From contig MKVM01000001.1 of assembly GCA_001898835.1 (NCBI GenBank), positions 689,615 to 753,614 on the forward strand: a stretch of DNA of 64,000 bases. Reading direction: 5' to 3'. Below, in pieces: positions 54,889 to 63,120 of this stretch. The notes under the pieces are model-generated. The model saw only the letters and a program-made list of their open reading frames with translations. It did not search any database and was not told the origin of the DNA. How positions within the stretch are numbered: position 1 is the stretch's first letter; each line of letters starts with the position of its first letter. Source of the DNA: Micrococcales bacterium 72-143. Lineage in GTDB: Bacteria > Actinomycetota > Actinomycetes > Actinomycetales > Microbacteriaceae. A program made the translations under genes and the position numbers.

Positions 54889-54975
54889 GGCGCGCCCAGC
54901 CTAAGCAGGCGCCTCCGCGACCCGGGTTGCGACACTCCCCCCGTTCGGGATCGAGGGAGGCTCACAGGGAAGGTG

Positions 54976-56082
54976 TCAGTCGTCGTGATCCTGCTTGCGC
55001 CAGCGGATGCCGGCCGCGATGAAGCCGTCGAGGTCGCCGTCGAAGACGGTGGCGGGGTTGCCCGACTCGTAGCCCGTGCGGAGGTCCTTGACGAGCTGCT
55101 GCCCGTAGAGGAAGTAGGAGCGCATCTGGTCGCCCCAGCTCGCCGTGATGACGCCCGCGAGCTCCTTCTTCTTGGCGGCCTCCTCCTCCTTCTTGAGCAG
55201 CAGCAGGCGGGTCTGCAGCACGCGCATGGCGGCCGCGCGGTTCTGGATCTGCGACTTCTCGTTCTGCATCGACACGACGATCCCGGTCGGCAGGTGGGTG
55301 AGGCGCACCGCCGAGTCGGTCGTGTTGACCGACTGACCGCCGGGGCCCGAGGAGCGGAAGACGTCGACCCGGATGTCGCCCTCGGGGATGTCGACCTCGA
55401 TGGCCTCCTCCATGACGGGGATCACCTCGACGGCCGCGAAGCTCGTCTGGCGCTTGTCGGCGGAGCCGAAGGGGCTGATGCGGGCGAGGCGGTGCGTGCC
55501 GGCCTCCACCGAGAGGGTGCCGTAGGCGTAGGGGGCGTCCACCTCGAAGGTGGCCGACTTGATGCCCGCGCCCTCCGCGTAGGAGGTGTCCATGACCTTC
55601 ACCGGGTAGCCGTGGCGCTCCGCCCAGCGCAGGTACATGCGCATGAGCATCTCGGCGAAGTCGGTGGCGTCGTCGCCGCCGGCGCCCGAGCGGATGGTGA
55701 CGACCGCCGAACGCGGGTCGTACTCCCCGTCGAGCAGGGTCTGCACCTCGAGGTCGCCGATCGCCTTCTGCAGCGACGCGTACTCGGCCTCCGCCTCGGC
55801 GGCCGACTCGGCATCCTCCATCTCGCGCGCGAGCTCGACGAGCACGTCGAGGTCGTCGAGGCGGCGCTGCACGGCGGTGACCCGCGCGAGCTCCGACTGT
55901 CGGTGGCTGAGCGTGCTCGTCACCTTCTGGGCGCTCTCGGGGTCGTCCCAGAGGTCGGGCGCACCGGCTTTCTCGGAGAGCTCGGCGATCTCCCTCTCGA
56001 GTCGCTCCACCCCCACGACCGCACGGATGTCGTCGAAGGTGCTGCGGAGGGCGGCGAGCTGGCCGGGAAGATCATCGAGCAT
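54976..56082 (-). CDS. prfB: Peptide chain release factor 2, no programmed frameshift
   Basis: Reads UAA and UGA and releases the finished chain; 368 residues. The stop-codon recognition tripeptide SPF is at 203-205 and the catalytic GGQ at 248-250. The frame is continuous from ATG 56082, with the N-terminus ([20 protein letters not shown]) intact, so the autoregulatory +1 frameshift at an early UGA found in E. coli is absent. TAGGCT (56097-56092) lies 9 nt before the ATG. Divergent from the MFS gene at 56143. Confidence 0.95.
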   Translation of the reverse strand: MLDDLPGQLAALRSTFDDIRAVVGVERLEREIAELSEKAGAPDLWDDPESAQKVTSTLSHRQSELARVTAVQRRLDDLDVLVELAREMEDAESAAEAEAEYASLQKAIGDLEVQTLLDGEYDPRSAVVTIRSGAGGDDATDFAEMLMRMYLRWAERHGYPVKVMDTSYAEGAGIKSATFEVDAPYAYGTLSVEAGTHRLARISPFGSADKRQTSFAAVEVIPVMEEAIEVDIPEGDIRVDVFRSSGPGGQSVNTTDSAVRLTHLPTGIVVSMQNEKSQIQNRAAAMRVLQTRLLLLKKEEEAAKKKELAGVITASWGDQMRSYFLYGQQLVKDLRTGYESGNPATVFDGDLDGFIAAGIRWRKQDHDD

Positions 56083-56142
56083 GGCGACCCCAGCCTACCG
56101 ACCGGCAGCCACGCTTCGTCCGGGAGTAGCGTGGACCTGCTC

Positions 56143-57381
56143 ATGACGGATGCCGCCCCCACCGACCGCTTCCCGTGGCGGCAGGTGGTCGTCGCGGCAT
56201 TCCTGCCCACCGTGCTGTTCTCCATCGGCGAGGGCGCGATCATCCCGATCATCCCCGTGGTGGCGCACGGCCTCGGCTCGGGGCTCGCGGGGGCCGGTCT
56301 CATCTCGGCGATGATCGTGATCGGCGAGCTGCTCGGGGACATCCCCGCGGGCGCCCTCGTGGCGCGGATCGGCGAGCGCACGGCGATGATCGGCGCCTCG
56401 CTGCTGTCGATCGTCGGCGTGCTGGTGTCGGTGTTCGCGCCGAGCCCGTGGGTGCTGGGGGTCGGAATCCTGCTGATCGGCGTCGCGACGGCCGTGTTCG
56501 CGCTGGCGCGGCACGCCTTCATGACGAGCTTCGTGCCGCCGGTCTACCGGGCCCGCGCCCTGTCGACCCTCGGGGGCACCTTCCGATTCGGCTACCTCGT
56601 GGGGCCGTTCGTGACCGCCGCGGTGATCCAGGCGACCGGCTCAGCGGTGAACGCGTTCTGGATCCACCTCGTCGCCTGCCTCGCCGCGGTCGTCGTGCTC
56701 GTCGTGCTGCACGACCCCGAGGACGCCGTGACGAGCCGCCCCGGACCGGCCGCGCGCGAGGCGGCGGCCGAGCAGCGGGGGCTGTTCCGCACGATCGCCG
56801 ACAACCGCCGCGTGCTCACCACCCTGGGCACCGGCTCGGCGCTCGTCGCCGCGCTGCGGGCGAGCCGCAACGTGATCCTGCCGCTGTGGGCGGTGTCGAT
56901 CGGCATCGACGAGGCGACCACGGCTATCGTCATCGGCTCGGCGGCGGCGCTCGACTTCGCCCTGTTCTACGCGGGCGGCTGGGTCATGGACCGCTTCGGC
57001 CGGCTGTGGACGGCCGTCCCCTCGATGATCGGGCTCGGCCTGTCGCACCTGCTGCTCGCCTTCACGCACGAGCTGCCGGATGCGGTGGTCTGGTTCGCGG
57101 TCGTCGCCGGGCTGCTGTCGCTCTCCAACGGGATCGGGGCCGGCATCCTCATGACGCTCGGCGCGGACCTCGCCGACCCCGCGCATCCGGCGCCGTTCCT
57201 CGGCGCATGGCGCTTCACCAACGACACGGGCGCGGCGGTCGCCCCGGTGCTGATCGCCGCCATCACGGCGCTCGCCTCGCTGCCCGTCGCGGCGGGCGTC
57301 ATGGGCGTGCTCGGGCTGCTGGGTGCGCTCGACCTGCGCGTGTACGTGCCCCGCTACACGGGTCGCCGACGCGAGCCGTGA
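56143..57381 (+). CDS. MFS transporter
   Basis: Twelve-helix permease of 412 residues, probably an exporter of the DHA1 type. Loop 2-3 reads LVARIGERTAMIG (motif A position) and the middle has the usual hydrophilic loop (EDAVTSRPGPAAREAAAEQ). ATG 56143 is chosen because the first helix starts soon after and TAGCGT lies 10 nt before it; the long open frame upstream is antisense to prfB. No regulator is adjacent and substrate is unknown. Confidence 0.85.
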   Translation: MTDAAPTDRFPWRQVVVAAFLPTVLFSIGEGAIIPIIPVVAHGLGSGLAGAGLISAMIVIGELLGDIPAGALVARIGERTAMIGASLLSIVGVLVSVFAPSPWVLGVGILLIGVATAVFALARHAFMTSFVPPVYRARALSTLGGTFRFGYLVGPFVTAAVIQATGSAVNAFWIHLVACLAAVVVLVVLHDPEDAVTSRPGPAAREAAAEQRGLFRTIADNRRVLTTLGTGSALVAALRASRNVILPLWAVSIGIDEATTAIVIGSAAALDFALFYAGGWVMDRFGRLWTAVPSMIGLGLSHLLLAFTHELPDAVVWFAVVAGLLSLSNGIGAGILMTLGADLADPAHPAPFLGAWRFTNDTGAAVAPVLIAAITALASLPVAAGVMGVLGLLGALDLRVYVPRYTGRRREP

Positions 57382-57391
57382 GGCCGCGGAC

Positions 57392-57934
57392 TCACTCGAA
57401 CAGCAGCACGTCCTCGTGCCCCACGAGCACGGAGGTGATGCGATCTCCCGTGACGCCGAGGATCACCACGAGGGAGTCGGACGACGCCTTCATCGAGATG
57501 ACGTCGGCGGGCACGTAGGAGGCGTAGTAGGGGCTCGCGCGCACCTGGTCGAGGTAGGCGGAGTCGAGGGGCGAGGTCCATCCGCTCGACGAGCCCGTGT
57601 AGGCGAGCAGCTCGCCGGTCGCATCGGCGGCGCTGACCGGCCCGCAGCATTCCGAGGAGGCGAGGATGTAGGTGACCGGCTCAGCCATGAACGGCCCGAT
57701 GGCCGCGGGGTCGCCCGACGCGACACCGGCGACGATGGCGGCGCGTTCCGACGCGTCGATGCTCGGTACCTCGGGTGTCGGGGTGGAGCTGGGCGTGGGG
57801 GTCTCGCTCGCGGTGCTCGTGCCGGATGCGCTGGGCGTGCCGCTGGGTGCGGGATCGGTCGGCGTGCACGCGGTGAGCGCGAGGGCGATCAGCGCGGCGG
57901 CCGCGGCCGTGGTGACGCGGGGAAAGGCGATCAT
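57392..57934 (-). CDS. Hypothetical secreted lipoprotein
   Basis: Family not recognised. The 180-residue protein has a signal peptide ending in LTAC with Cys23, a Ser/Thr/Pro linker (about 25-57), then a compact domain of about 120 residues with a CC pair (SSECCGPVSAAD) and DSAYLDQVRASPYYASYVPADVIS. It could be a small surface sensor or binding domain. GAAGGGA precedes the ATG at 57934. It converges with the MFS gene, 10 nt apart. Confidence 0.65.
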   Translation of the reverse strand: MIAFPRVTTAAAAALIALALTACTPTDPAPSGTPSASGTSTASETPTPSSTPTPEVPSIDASERAAIVAGVASGDPAAIGPFMAEPVTYILASSECCGPVSAADATGELLAYTGSSSGWTSPLDSAYLDQVRASPYYASYVPADVISMKASSDSLVVILGVTGDRITSVLVGHEDVLLFE

Positions 57935-57996
57935 GGTGGTCCCTTCAGGTGGTCACCCCTACGACGCGGCAGGGCCCGCGGCGGGTTGACATCCGG

Positions 57997-58018
57997 CGCC
58001 TCCAGGTTCCCGGAGGCG
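57997..58018. terminator. Hairpin between two hypothetical genes
   Basis: CGCCTCC (57997-58003) pairs with GGAGGCG (58012-58018). It lies 12 nt beyond the stop of the minus-strand gene at 58030 and is its likely terminator. Confidence 0.5.
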
Positions 58019-58029
58019 ACGGGATGCGG

Positions 58030-58419
58030 TCAAGCCTGCCCCACGAACGGCCCGGCCGGTTCGCCGTCGCCCGCGTTCCAGGGGCGCAGCGCGTCCGGCA
58101 TCGGCCAGGCGAGTGCGAAGGCCTCGAGCGGCACGTCGATCGCCCCGAAGTCGTCGCGCTTCACCCGGATGCCGTCGGTCGACACCTCGAGGATGCGCAC
58201 CCGCAGCGGTCCGCGCCCCGGCCGCTCGAGCAGGTACGGCTCGGCGAGGTAGCCGATGCCGAGTTCGTCCAGCAGCTCCTCCGCCGCGAGCCAGTCGAGC
58301 GCGCCCGCGCGGTCGCGCCCCAGCAGGTCGACCGGCACGAAGCCGTCACCCTCCGGCCGCATCCAGCCGACGCGTTCGCCGTCGCCGCGACGGTGCTCGA
58401 TCCATCCGCTCGTGTCCAC
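58030..58419 (-). CDS. Conserved-type hypothetical protein
   Basis: Not recognised. An acidic, soluble protein of 129 residues without signal peptide or membrane helix, starting MDTSGWIEHRRGDGERVGWM and rich in Asp, Glu and Trp. The alternating strands and the segment LLERPGRGPLRVRILEVSTDGIRVK suggest a small beta-rich fold. High-GC third-position bias supports real coding. It stands just outside the Tad pilus genes, in the same direction, but a link is not shown. Confidence 0.55.
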   Translation of the reverse strand: MDTSGWIEHRRGDGERVGWMRPEGDGFVPVDLLGRDRAGALDWLAAEELLDELGIGYLAEPYLLERPGRGPLRVRILEVSTDGIRVKRDDFGAIDVPLEAFALAWPMPDALRPWNAGDGEPAGPFVGQA

Positions 58420-58458
58420 CCCTCAACGGTAGGGTCGCCCGGCAGCTCATGACGACGG

Positions 58459-58905
58459 TCAGCCGAACACCGAGCGGGCCGTTGCGGTCGCCTCGACCCG
58501 CATCCCGTCGGGCACGAAGAGCGTGACGACCGGCGGATGCCAGGTCGACGTGACGGTGACCGTGGCGCTCAGCCCGTCCGCGGTGAACGCCCTCTCCACC
58601 GCGAGCCCCTCGAGGTCGGGCGCGGGGTTGCCGGCGAGGTAGTCGGCGACCGCGGATGCGACGCCCGCGTCGTCGAGCAGCGGACGCGGGCCGTCGGGCG
58701 TCACCCTCACGGCATCCAGCTCGAAGGACTCCGCGCCGACGAGGGCGGCGCCGTCGGCGACCGTGAACAGGCGCTTCTTCTCGAGGTAGAGAGAGGTCGC
58801 CGCCGTCACGAGCAGCACGATGACGAGACCGAGGAAACCGAAGAACGCCACGAGCGGCAGTATCGACCCGTCGTCCGCGGCGAGCGCCGCCCGCATCCGC
58901 CTCAC
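58459..58905 (-). CDS. TadG-like pilus assembly protein
   Basis: Pseudopilin-like protein of 148 residues of the Tad secretion locus. A basic N-terminus and DDGSILPLVAFFGFLGLVIVLLVTAATSLYLEKKRLFTVADGAALVGAE-type start, as in the TadG/DUF2134 group, puts one helix in the membrane and a domain of about 100 residues outside. Cleavage after the Gly of DDG by a prepilin peptidase is plausible. Its ATG overlaps the preceding gene's stop (ATGA). Last gene of the Tad operon in this window. Confidence 0.7.
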   Translation of the reverse strand: MRRMRAALAADDGSILPLVAFFGFLGLVIVLLVTAATSLYLEKKRLFTVADGAALVGAESFELDAVRVTPDGPRPLLDDAGVASAVADYLAGNPAPDLEGLAVERAFTADGLSATVTVTSTWHPPVVTLFVPDGMRVEATATARSVFG

Positions 58906-59357
58906 GATCCCGCCCGGAACCGCGAGACCTGCTCGGTCGCGGTCGCGCGCACGGGCACCGCGAGGGCGACGTCGAGCCCGAGCGCGGGCGGCGCGAACGG
59001 CAGCGGCACGACCGCCACGAGCTCCACCGTCACGAAGCCGCGACGCGCGAGGCAGTCGCCGGGGTCGGGGCGGCAGCTGATCGCGACCTCGGTCTCGGAT
59101 GCGTCGACACCGTAGTCGGCGAGGGTCACCCGGATGGCGCGCTCCGCCGCCGCCCGCGCCTGCGCCTCGGTCTCCGCCTGCACGAACACGCGGCTCGCCT
59201 GACGTGCCGCGCCCTCGACGCCGAGGGAGCCCGCCTGGACCGACGACACGACGAGCACGAGGTAGACGAGCGGCACGAGCAGCAGCACGCCGACCGTGAT
59301 GAACTCGAGCGAGGCGGAGCCGTCATCGCCGCCGGTCCCGGTGAGCCGCCGCCGCAT
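58902..59357 (-). CDS. TadE-like minor pseudopilin
   Basis: Protein of 151 residues with the TadE signature GDDGSASLEFITVGVLLLVPLVYLVLVV, including the Glu five residues into the processed helix that is needed for pilin assembly. An external part with two Cys (AISCRPDPGDCLARRG) follows. ATG 59357, 4 nt after the previous stop, is preferred over ATG 59387, which would overlap that gene by 26 nt. Part of the Tad operon. Confidence 0.75.
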   Translation of the reverse strand: MRRRLTGTGGDDGSASLEFITVGVLLLVPLVYLVLVVSSVQAGSLGVEGAARQASRVFVQAETEAQARAAAERAIRVTLADYGVDASETEVAISCRPDPGDCLARRGFVTVELVAVVPLPFAPPALGLDVALAVPVRATATEQVSRFRAGS

Positions 59358-59361
59358 CGCG

Positions 59362-59754
59362 TCAGTCCAGCGTCTCGCGCGCCGCATGGCCCTCCACCTC
59401 CAGCGCGCGGTCGGGGCCGAGCAGGCCGGCGAGCGGCAGCGTCGTACGCACCGTGACGATCACGGCGGGCACACCCATCCACTCCCCCTCCCGCACGGTC
59501 ACGTCGGTGGCGTAGCCCCGGCCGACGGCGGTGCTGATGAGGTCGACGGTGCGCGGAACGGCGTCCGCCGGCTCGTTGTCGGCGAGCGCGCCGTAGCGTG
59601 CGCCCTCCGCCGCCGCGTCGAGCACCGTGTTGCGGATGTGGAGCGCGAGCGCGAGCTGCAGCACGCCGAGGGCGAGGAAGGTCAGCAGCACCCCGACGAG
59701 CACGAACTCGACGGGCGCCGATCCGCGATCGTCGCGAAGCCGCCGCGACCCCAC
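59362..59754 (-). CDS. TadE-like minor pseudopilin
   Basis: Second TadE-type protein, 130 residues. DDRGSAPVEFVLVGVLLTFLAL has the processing Gly and the conserved Glu, followed by LQLALALHIRNTVLDAAAEGARYGAL, the standard TadE segment. The GTG start at 59754 lies 1 nt after the pilin-like gene's stop. With the next gene it probably makes a heterodimer, as TadE and TadF do in other bacteria. Confidence 0.78.
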   Translation of the reverse strand: MGSRRLRDDRGSAPVEFVLVGVLLTFLALGVLQLALALHIRNTVLDAAAEGARYGALADNEPADAVPRTVDLISTAVGRGYATDVTVREGEWMGVPAVIVTVRTTLPLAGLLGPDRALEVEGHAARETLD

Positions 59755-59755
59755 C

Positions 59756-59920
59756 TCAGATCCCGGAGACCTTGTCGATCGCGTTCTGGAAGATGTCCGA
59801 GAGCGCGGGGCCCGCGAGAGCCCAGATGAGGATCACGAGTGCCGCCGTCATCAGCGTGATGAGAACCCAGCCGGGCACATCGCCCCGGTCGTCGCGCAGG
59901 CGATGCAGGAGTCGTCGCAT
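59756..59920 (-). CDS. Flp-type pilin candidate, 54 residues
   Basis: A short gene in the expected pilin place, between the TadC and TadE genes. The peptide starts MRRLLHRLRDDRGDVPG, then one hydrophobic helix (WVLITLMTAALVILIWALAG) and a short tail. The DDRG motif is shared with the TadE and TadG proteins nearby and marks the probable prepilin peptidase site. It lacks the Glu-Tyr pair of classical Flp pilins, so it may be a divergent pilin or an accessory peptide. Confidence 0.6.
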   Translation of the reverse strand: MRRLLHRLRDDRGDVPGWVLITLMTAALVILIWALAGPALSDIFQNAIDKVSGI

Positions 59921-60006
59921 GCCGACAGTGTGCGGGGATCGACCCCTGGAGCGCGGAAGTTGTCCACAGCCTGCGCGAGGGGGTCTCGCGGGTGCAGGCT
60001 GGGGCC

Positions 60007-60375
60007 ATGAGTGAACTATTGGATGTGCGTTCTCTCGATGTGGAGTCCCGCGCGGTGGAGACGCAGCGGATCATCCGCACCGGCACCGTCTGGCTCGCGG
60101 CGGCGATGATCGCCCCCGCGATGGCCCTCGGCCCCCTCCTCGCGAGCGGCTGGCGCCCCCTCGAGATGCCGCCGCCCGCCGACGTCGCGTTCTGGCTCGG
60201 CGCACTCGCGGCCGCCCTCGGCGTCGCGGGGCTCGTGTGGGCCGGGTGCCCGGTGCTCGGGTTCCCGCTCGTCCAGGCGCACAGCCAGAAGGTGGTCTGC
60301 ATCCGGGTGGGCATCGTGCTCAACGTCTCCGGGATGGCGCTCGCGGGGCTCGCGATCCTGCTCAGCCCCGTGTGA
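60007..60375 (+). CDS. Small hypothetical membrane protein on the opposite strand of the Tad operon
   Basis: Not recognised. Protein of 122 residues with an acidic N-terminus (MSELLDVRSLDVESRAVETQ) and three hydrophobic segments (about 30-50, 65-84 and 98-118). It is read against the Tad operon, inside the gap between the pilin-like gene and tadC, and ends 10 nt from the end of tadC. The coding bias at third positions is good. Its placement may separate the operon into two transcripts. Confidence 0.55.
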   Translation: MSELLDVRSLDVESRAVETQRIIRTGTVWLAAAMIAPAMALGPLLASGWRPLEMPPPADVAFWLGALAAALGVAGLVWAGCPVLGFPLVQAHSQKVVCIRVGIVLNVSGMALAGLAILLSPV

Positions 60376-60385
60376 GCGGCGCGCC

Positions 60386-61324
60386 TCAGAACCCCAGCTC
60401 GAGCACGAGCGTTGCGGGGAAGAGGGCGAAGACGACGGTCACCGGGAGGATGAGGAACACCAGAGGGACGAGCATCGCGACCTCCTTGCGGCCGGCCGAC
60501 TCGAGCAGCTGGCGCTTCGCATCGTCGCGAGAGTCCTGGGCCTGCGCGCGCAGCACCTCCACGAGCGGGCTGCCGCGGTCGAGGGCGGTCACGAGCTGCT
60601 CGACGGTGCGGCTGAGCGCCGGCAGCTCGAGGGCGGATGCGCAGCGCTGCAGCGCGTCGGTGAGCGGCACGCCGACCTCGACATCCGCCATCACGCGGCC
60701 GAGCTCGCGCGCGAGGTCGCCCGAGCCGACGCGCGCGACGCGGCGCAGGGCGTCCCGCACCGTCTCCCCCGCCGACAGCGCGAGGCTCAGGAACTCGAGC
60801 ACCGTCGGCAGCTCGTCGGCGACCCGGCGCATCCGGGATCGGGCCCGACGCGCGAGCAGCTGTTCGGGCAGCAGGAGGCCGGATGCCGCCGCGACCGCCA
60901 CGAGCGCGACGACGACCACCGGGGAGAGCGCCGCCGAACGGGCCAACAGCAGGGTCGCGAGCACGCCGACGGCGGCGCCTCCCGCCGCCCACACCAGCTG
61001 GCGGGAGCGGAAGGCGGACACCGTGAGGCTCGAGCCCGCCTGCCGCAGACGTCGGGTGACGGTGGCGTCGCCGCCGAGGAGCGCGGCGACGCCGCGGCCG
61101 AATCGCGCGAGGAGCGGCGTGACGAGCTCGGCGATGAGCGAGCCGGGCTCGCCCGTGCGTCGCGACCGCAGCTCTCGGGCGTCGGCGGAGACGTCGAGCA
61201 CGTAGGGCGCGACGCGGTCGGCCAGCCGTCCCGCGCCGATCCGTGGCAGCAGCGCCAGCAACGTCCAGAGGCCCAGCCCCAGCACGATGCCGAGGGCGAC
61301 CGCCGCCGCGATCGCCGGGCTCAC
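60386..61324 (-). CDS. tadC: Type II secretion F-family protein TadC
   Basis: Inner-membrane platform protein of the Tad pilus, 312 residues. Helices at the N-terminus, at about 115-170 and at the C-terminus flank the T2SSF domain (residues about 170-280, RVADELPTVLEFLSLALSAGETVRDALRRVA). GGAGGT lies 6 nt before the GTG start at 61324, which overlaps the tadB stop (GTGA). Works as a pair with TadB and the ATPase TadA, which here is broken. Confidence 0.82.
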   Translation of the reverse strand: MSPAIAAAVALGIVLGLGLWTLLALLPRIGAGRLADRVAPYVLDVSADARELRSRRTGEPGSLIAELVTPLLARFGRGVAALLGGDATVTRRLRQAGSSLTVSAFRSRQLVWAAGGAAVGVLATLLLARSAALSPVVVVALVAVAAASGLLLPEQLLARRARSRMRRVADELPTVLEFLSLALSAGETVRDALRRVARVGSGDLARELGRVMADVEVGVPLTDALQRCASALELPALSRTVEQLVTALDRGSPLVEVLRAQAQDSRDDAKRQLLESAGRKEVAMLVPLVFLILPVTVVFALFPATLVLELGF

Positions 61325-62190
61325 GCGAACCACCTCCGCTCCTCGGGCAGGCGCCCCACGGCGACCATCACCCGGTACGCGACGACCGTCACGACCAGAC
61401 CCACCGCGAGCACGGTGACGCCGGCGGGCGAGTTGTAGGCGCGCACCGCCTCGGGGCGCGCCGCGAGCAGCAGCAGCACGAGCCACGGTGCGGCGACGCC
61501 CAGGCGCGCGGCGCTCACCACCCAGCTCTGCCGCGCCTCCACCTCGGAACGGATGGCGGCATCCGCGCGCAGGTGCGCCGCGAGCGCGCGCAGCACCCCC
61601 GGCAGCTCGGTGCCGCCCACCTCGCGCGCCACGCGAAGCGTCTCCACCACGCGATCCGCGACGGGGTCGGCGAGCCGCTCCTTGAGGGCGTCCAACGCGA
61701 CGGTCAGCTGGCCCGTCGCCGTCAGCTCGGTGGCGAGCACCAGGAACGCGGGACGCAGCGGCGCGGGCCCGCTCTCGCCGAGCGCCGCGAGGGCGTCGGG
61801 AAGCGACTGACCGGAGCGGAGGCCCGCCACGAGATGGTCGAGGGCGTCCGGCCACACGGCGCGCATCGCCCGGCCACGCGAGCGCGCGCGGGCCGAGACC
61901 GCGGCGAACGGCAGCGCGGTCGCCGCGATCCCCGCAGCCACCGACAGCGCGACGACCGGGACGATGGCGAGCACGATCGCCGCGGCGGCGAGCCCGAGCA
62001 GCAGCGCGACGGCGACGACCGTCGCGGCGGAGACGCCTCCGAGCCCCGCCTGGCGCACCCGCGCGTTCAGCCCGTCGAGGGGGCGCGTCCGGGTGCCATC
62101 GCGCCGCTCGACGGCGGACGGCCACACCCACGGGGACGCCACGAGCACGAGGCCGGTGCCCAGCACGAGGCCCCAGGCCGCGGCGATCAT
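61321..62190 (-). CDS. tadB: Type II secretion F-family protein TadB
   Basis: Second platform protein of the Tad pilus, 289 residues. The T2SSF domain (about 95-215) reads VWPDALDHLVAGLRSGQSLPDALAALGES and VVETLRVAREVGGTELPGVLRALA. Two N-terminal and two C-terminal helices. ATG 62190 overlaps the tadA stop (ATGA), so its translation normally depends on ribosomes finishing tadA; disruption of tadA may therefore lower expression of tadB and tadC too. Confidence 0.82.
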   Translation of the reverse strand: MIAAAWGLVLGTGLVLVASPWVWPSAVERRDGTRTRPLDGLNARVRQAGLGGVSAATVVAVALLLGLAAAAIVLAIVPVVALSVAAGIAATALPFAAVSARARSRGRAMRAVWPDALDHLVAGLRSGQSLPDALAALGESGPAPLRPAFLVLATELTATGQLTVALDALKERLADPVADRVVETLRVAREVGGTELPGVLRALAAHLRADAAIRSEVEARQSWVVSAARLGVAAPWLVLLLLAARPEAVRAYNSPAGVTVLAVGLVVTVVAYRVMVAVGRLPEERRWFA

Positions 62191-62813
62191 CCGGCGCCCC
62201 GCGACGCCGACGACTCGCGCAGGATCGCCGCCGGGTCGACACCGGCACGCTCGAAGCCCGCCATCCGCGGGGGCAGCACGCCGGTCGCGACCAGCCGGTC
62301 GCCGTCGAGGGCGAAGAGGGTGACCGACTCGACCGTGCCGTCGACCACCCGGCCGGTGGGCGCGACCACCTCGACCACCCGCCGCCGCCCGTCGCGCCGC
62401 AGCTCGGCGTGCACGACCAGGTCGATCGCCGACGCGACGGTCGGCGCCACGAAGGCGATGTCGATGTTGCGCCCCGCGAGCAGGGGAAGCGTGCAGAGCT
62501 TCACGAGCGCGTCGTGCGCACTGTTGGCGTGCAGGGAGCACATGCCCGGGATGCCGGAGTTGAGCGCGATGAGCAGGTCGAGCGCCTCCGCCTCGCGCAC
62601 CTCGCCCACCACGAGACGGTCGGGACGCATGCGGAGCGACTCCTTGATGAGCCGGCGCAGGGTGATCTCGCCCGTTCCCTCCAGGCTCGCCTGCCGGCAC
62701 TGCATCGCCACGTGATCGGGGGCGTCGAGGGCGAGCTCGAAGGTCTCCTCGACCGTCACGATGCGCTCCCCGGGGCGGCATGATCCGAGCAGCGCCCCCA
62801 GCAGAGTCGTCTT
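62187..62813 (-). pseudogene. tadA: tadA secretion ATPase, C-terminal fragment cut at the P-loop
   Basis: C-terminal 209 codons of the CpaF/TadA hexameric ATPase that drives the Tad pilus. The fragment begins at KTTLLGALLG, the last residues of the Walker A motif (normally GxxGxGKTT), and keeps VTVEETFEL (Asp-box position), LRMRPDRLVVGEVREAEA (Walker B) and MCSLHANSAHDAL (His box). The N-terminal half and the glycines of the P-loop are missing; upstream bases belong to an integrated element. A frame reaches 62837 but gives only unrelated residues. The missing 5' part should lie at the far end of the element. Confidence 0.85.
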
Positions 62814-62815
62814 CT

Positions 62816-62848
62816 CCACTTGGTGCATCTGACGCACCTAGTCAGTGG
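62816..62848. other. Candidate attachment site (attL/attR) of the serine integrase
   Basis: CCACT (62816-62820) and AGTGG (62844-62848), with GGTGC (62822-62826) and GCACC (62834-62838) inside, form an imperfect 33-bp palindrome right at the tadA junction. Serine integrase att sites are about 40-50 bp with imperfect dyad symmetry around a 2-bp crossover. The crossover is probably close to the AAGACGAC of the P-loop codons (near 62806-62816). Confidence 0.5.
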
Positions 62849-62859
62849 AGGTGATCGGC

Positions 62860-63120
62860 GTGGATGTCGAAGGTACGAGGAACGTTGTTGTGTATGCGCG
62901 GGTGGCCCGCGCGCGTGACGTTGGCGGGGACACGGAGGCGCAGCGACAAGCCATTGAGCGGTACTGCCGCGAGAACAACCTAGTGGTGGAGGCGACGCTG
63001 GGTACGACTCGCCTCGCTGTCGACCGGGCCTCAACCGCGATGCTCCGCGCACTGGCTCAGTGCCCGTTCGATGCGTCTCAGAAGCAGGGGCTCGATTGGG
63101 GTGGTCGTCATGCTCTCTAG
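62860..63120 (+). CDS. Small serine-recombinase-like protein with Ala at the catalytic Ser position
   Basis: An 86-residue protein resembling only the first part of a serine recombinase catalytic domain: VVVYARVARARDVGGDTEAQ, then RQAIERYCRENNLVVEA. In active enzymes the motif is YxRVS; here the Arg is kept but Ser is Ala, so it cannot cut DNA. It stops before the later catalytic Arg motifs. GGAGGTGAT (62847-62855) places the start at GTG 62860; GTG 62845 is less likely. Its 3' end overlaps the large recombinase start by 11 nt, so the two are coupled. Possible directionality or inhibitory partner, or a remnant. Confidence 0.6.
   Translation: MDVEGTRNVVVYARVARARDVGGDTEAQRQAIERYCRENNLVVEATLGTTRLAVDRASTAMLRALAQCPFDASQKQGLDWGGRHAL

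Noticed and set aside
57985-57990. TTGACA as a promoter -35 on the plus strand
   Set aside because: No -10 follows at a suitable distance and both nearby genes are on the minus strand.
62845-62847. GTG 62845 as start of the small resolvase-like gene
   Set aside because: It has no ribosome site, whereas GTG 62860 has GGAGGTGAT four nt upstream.
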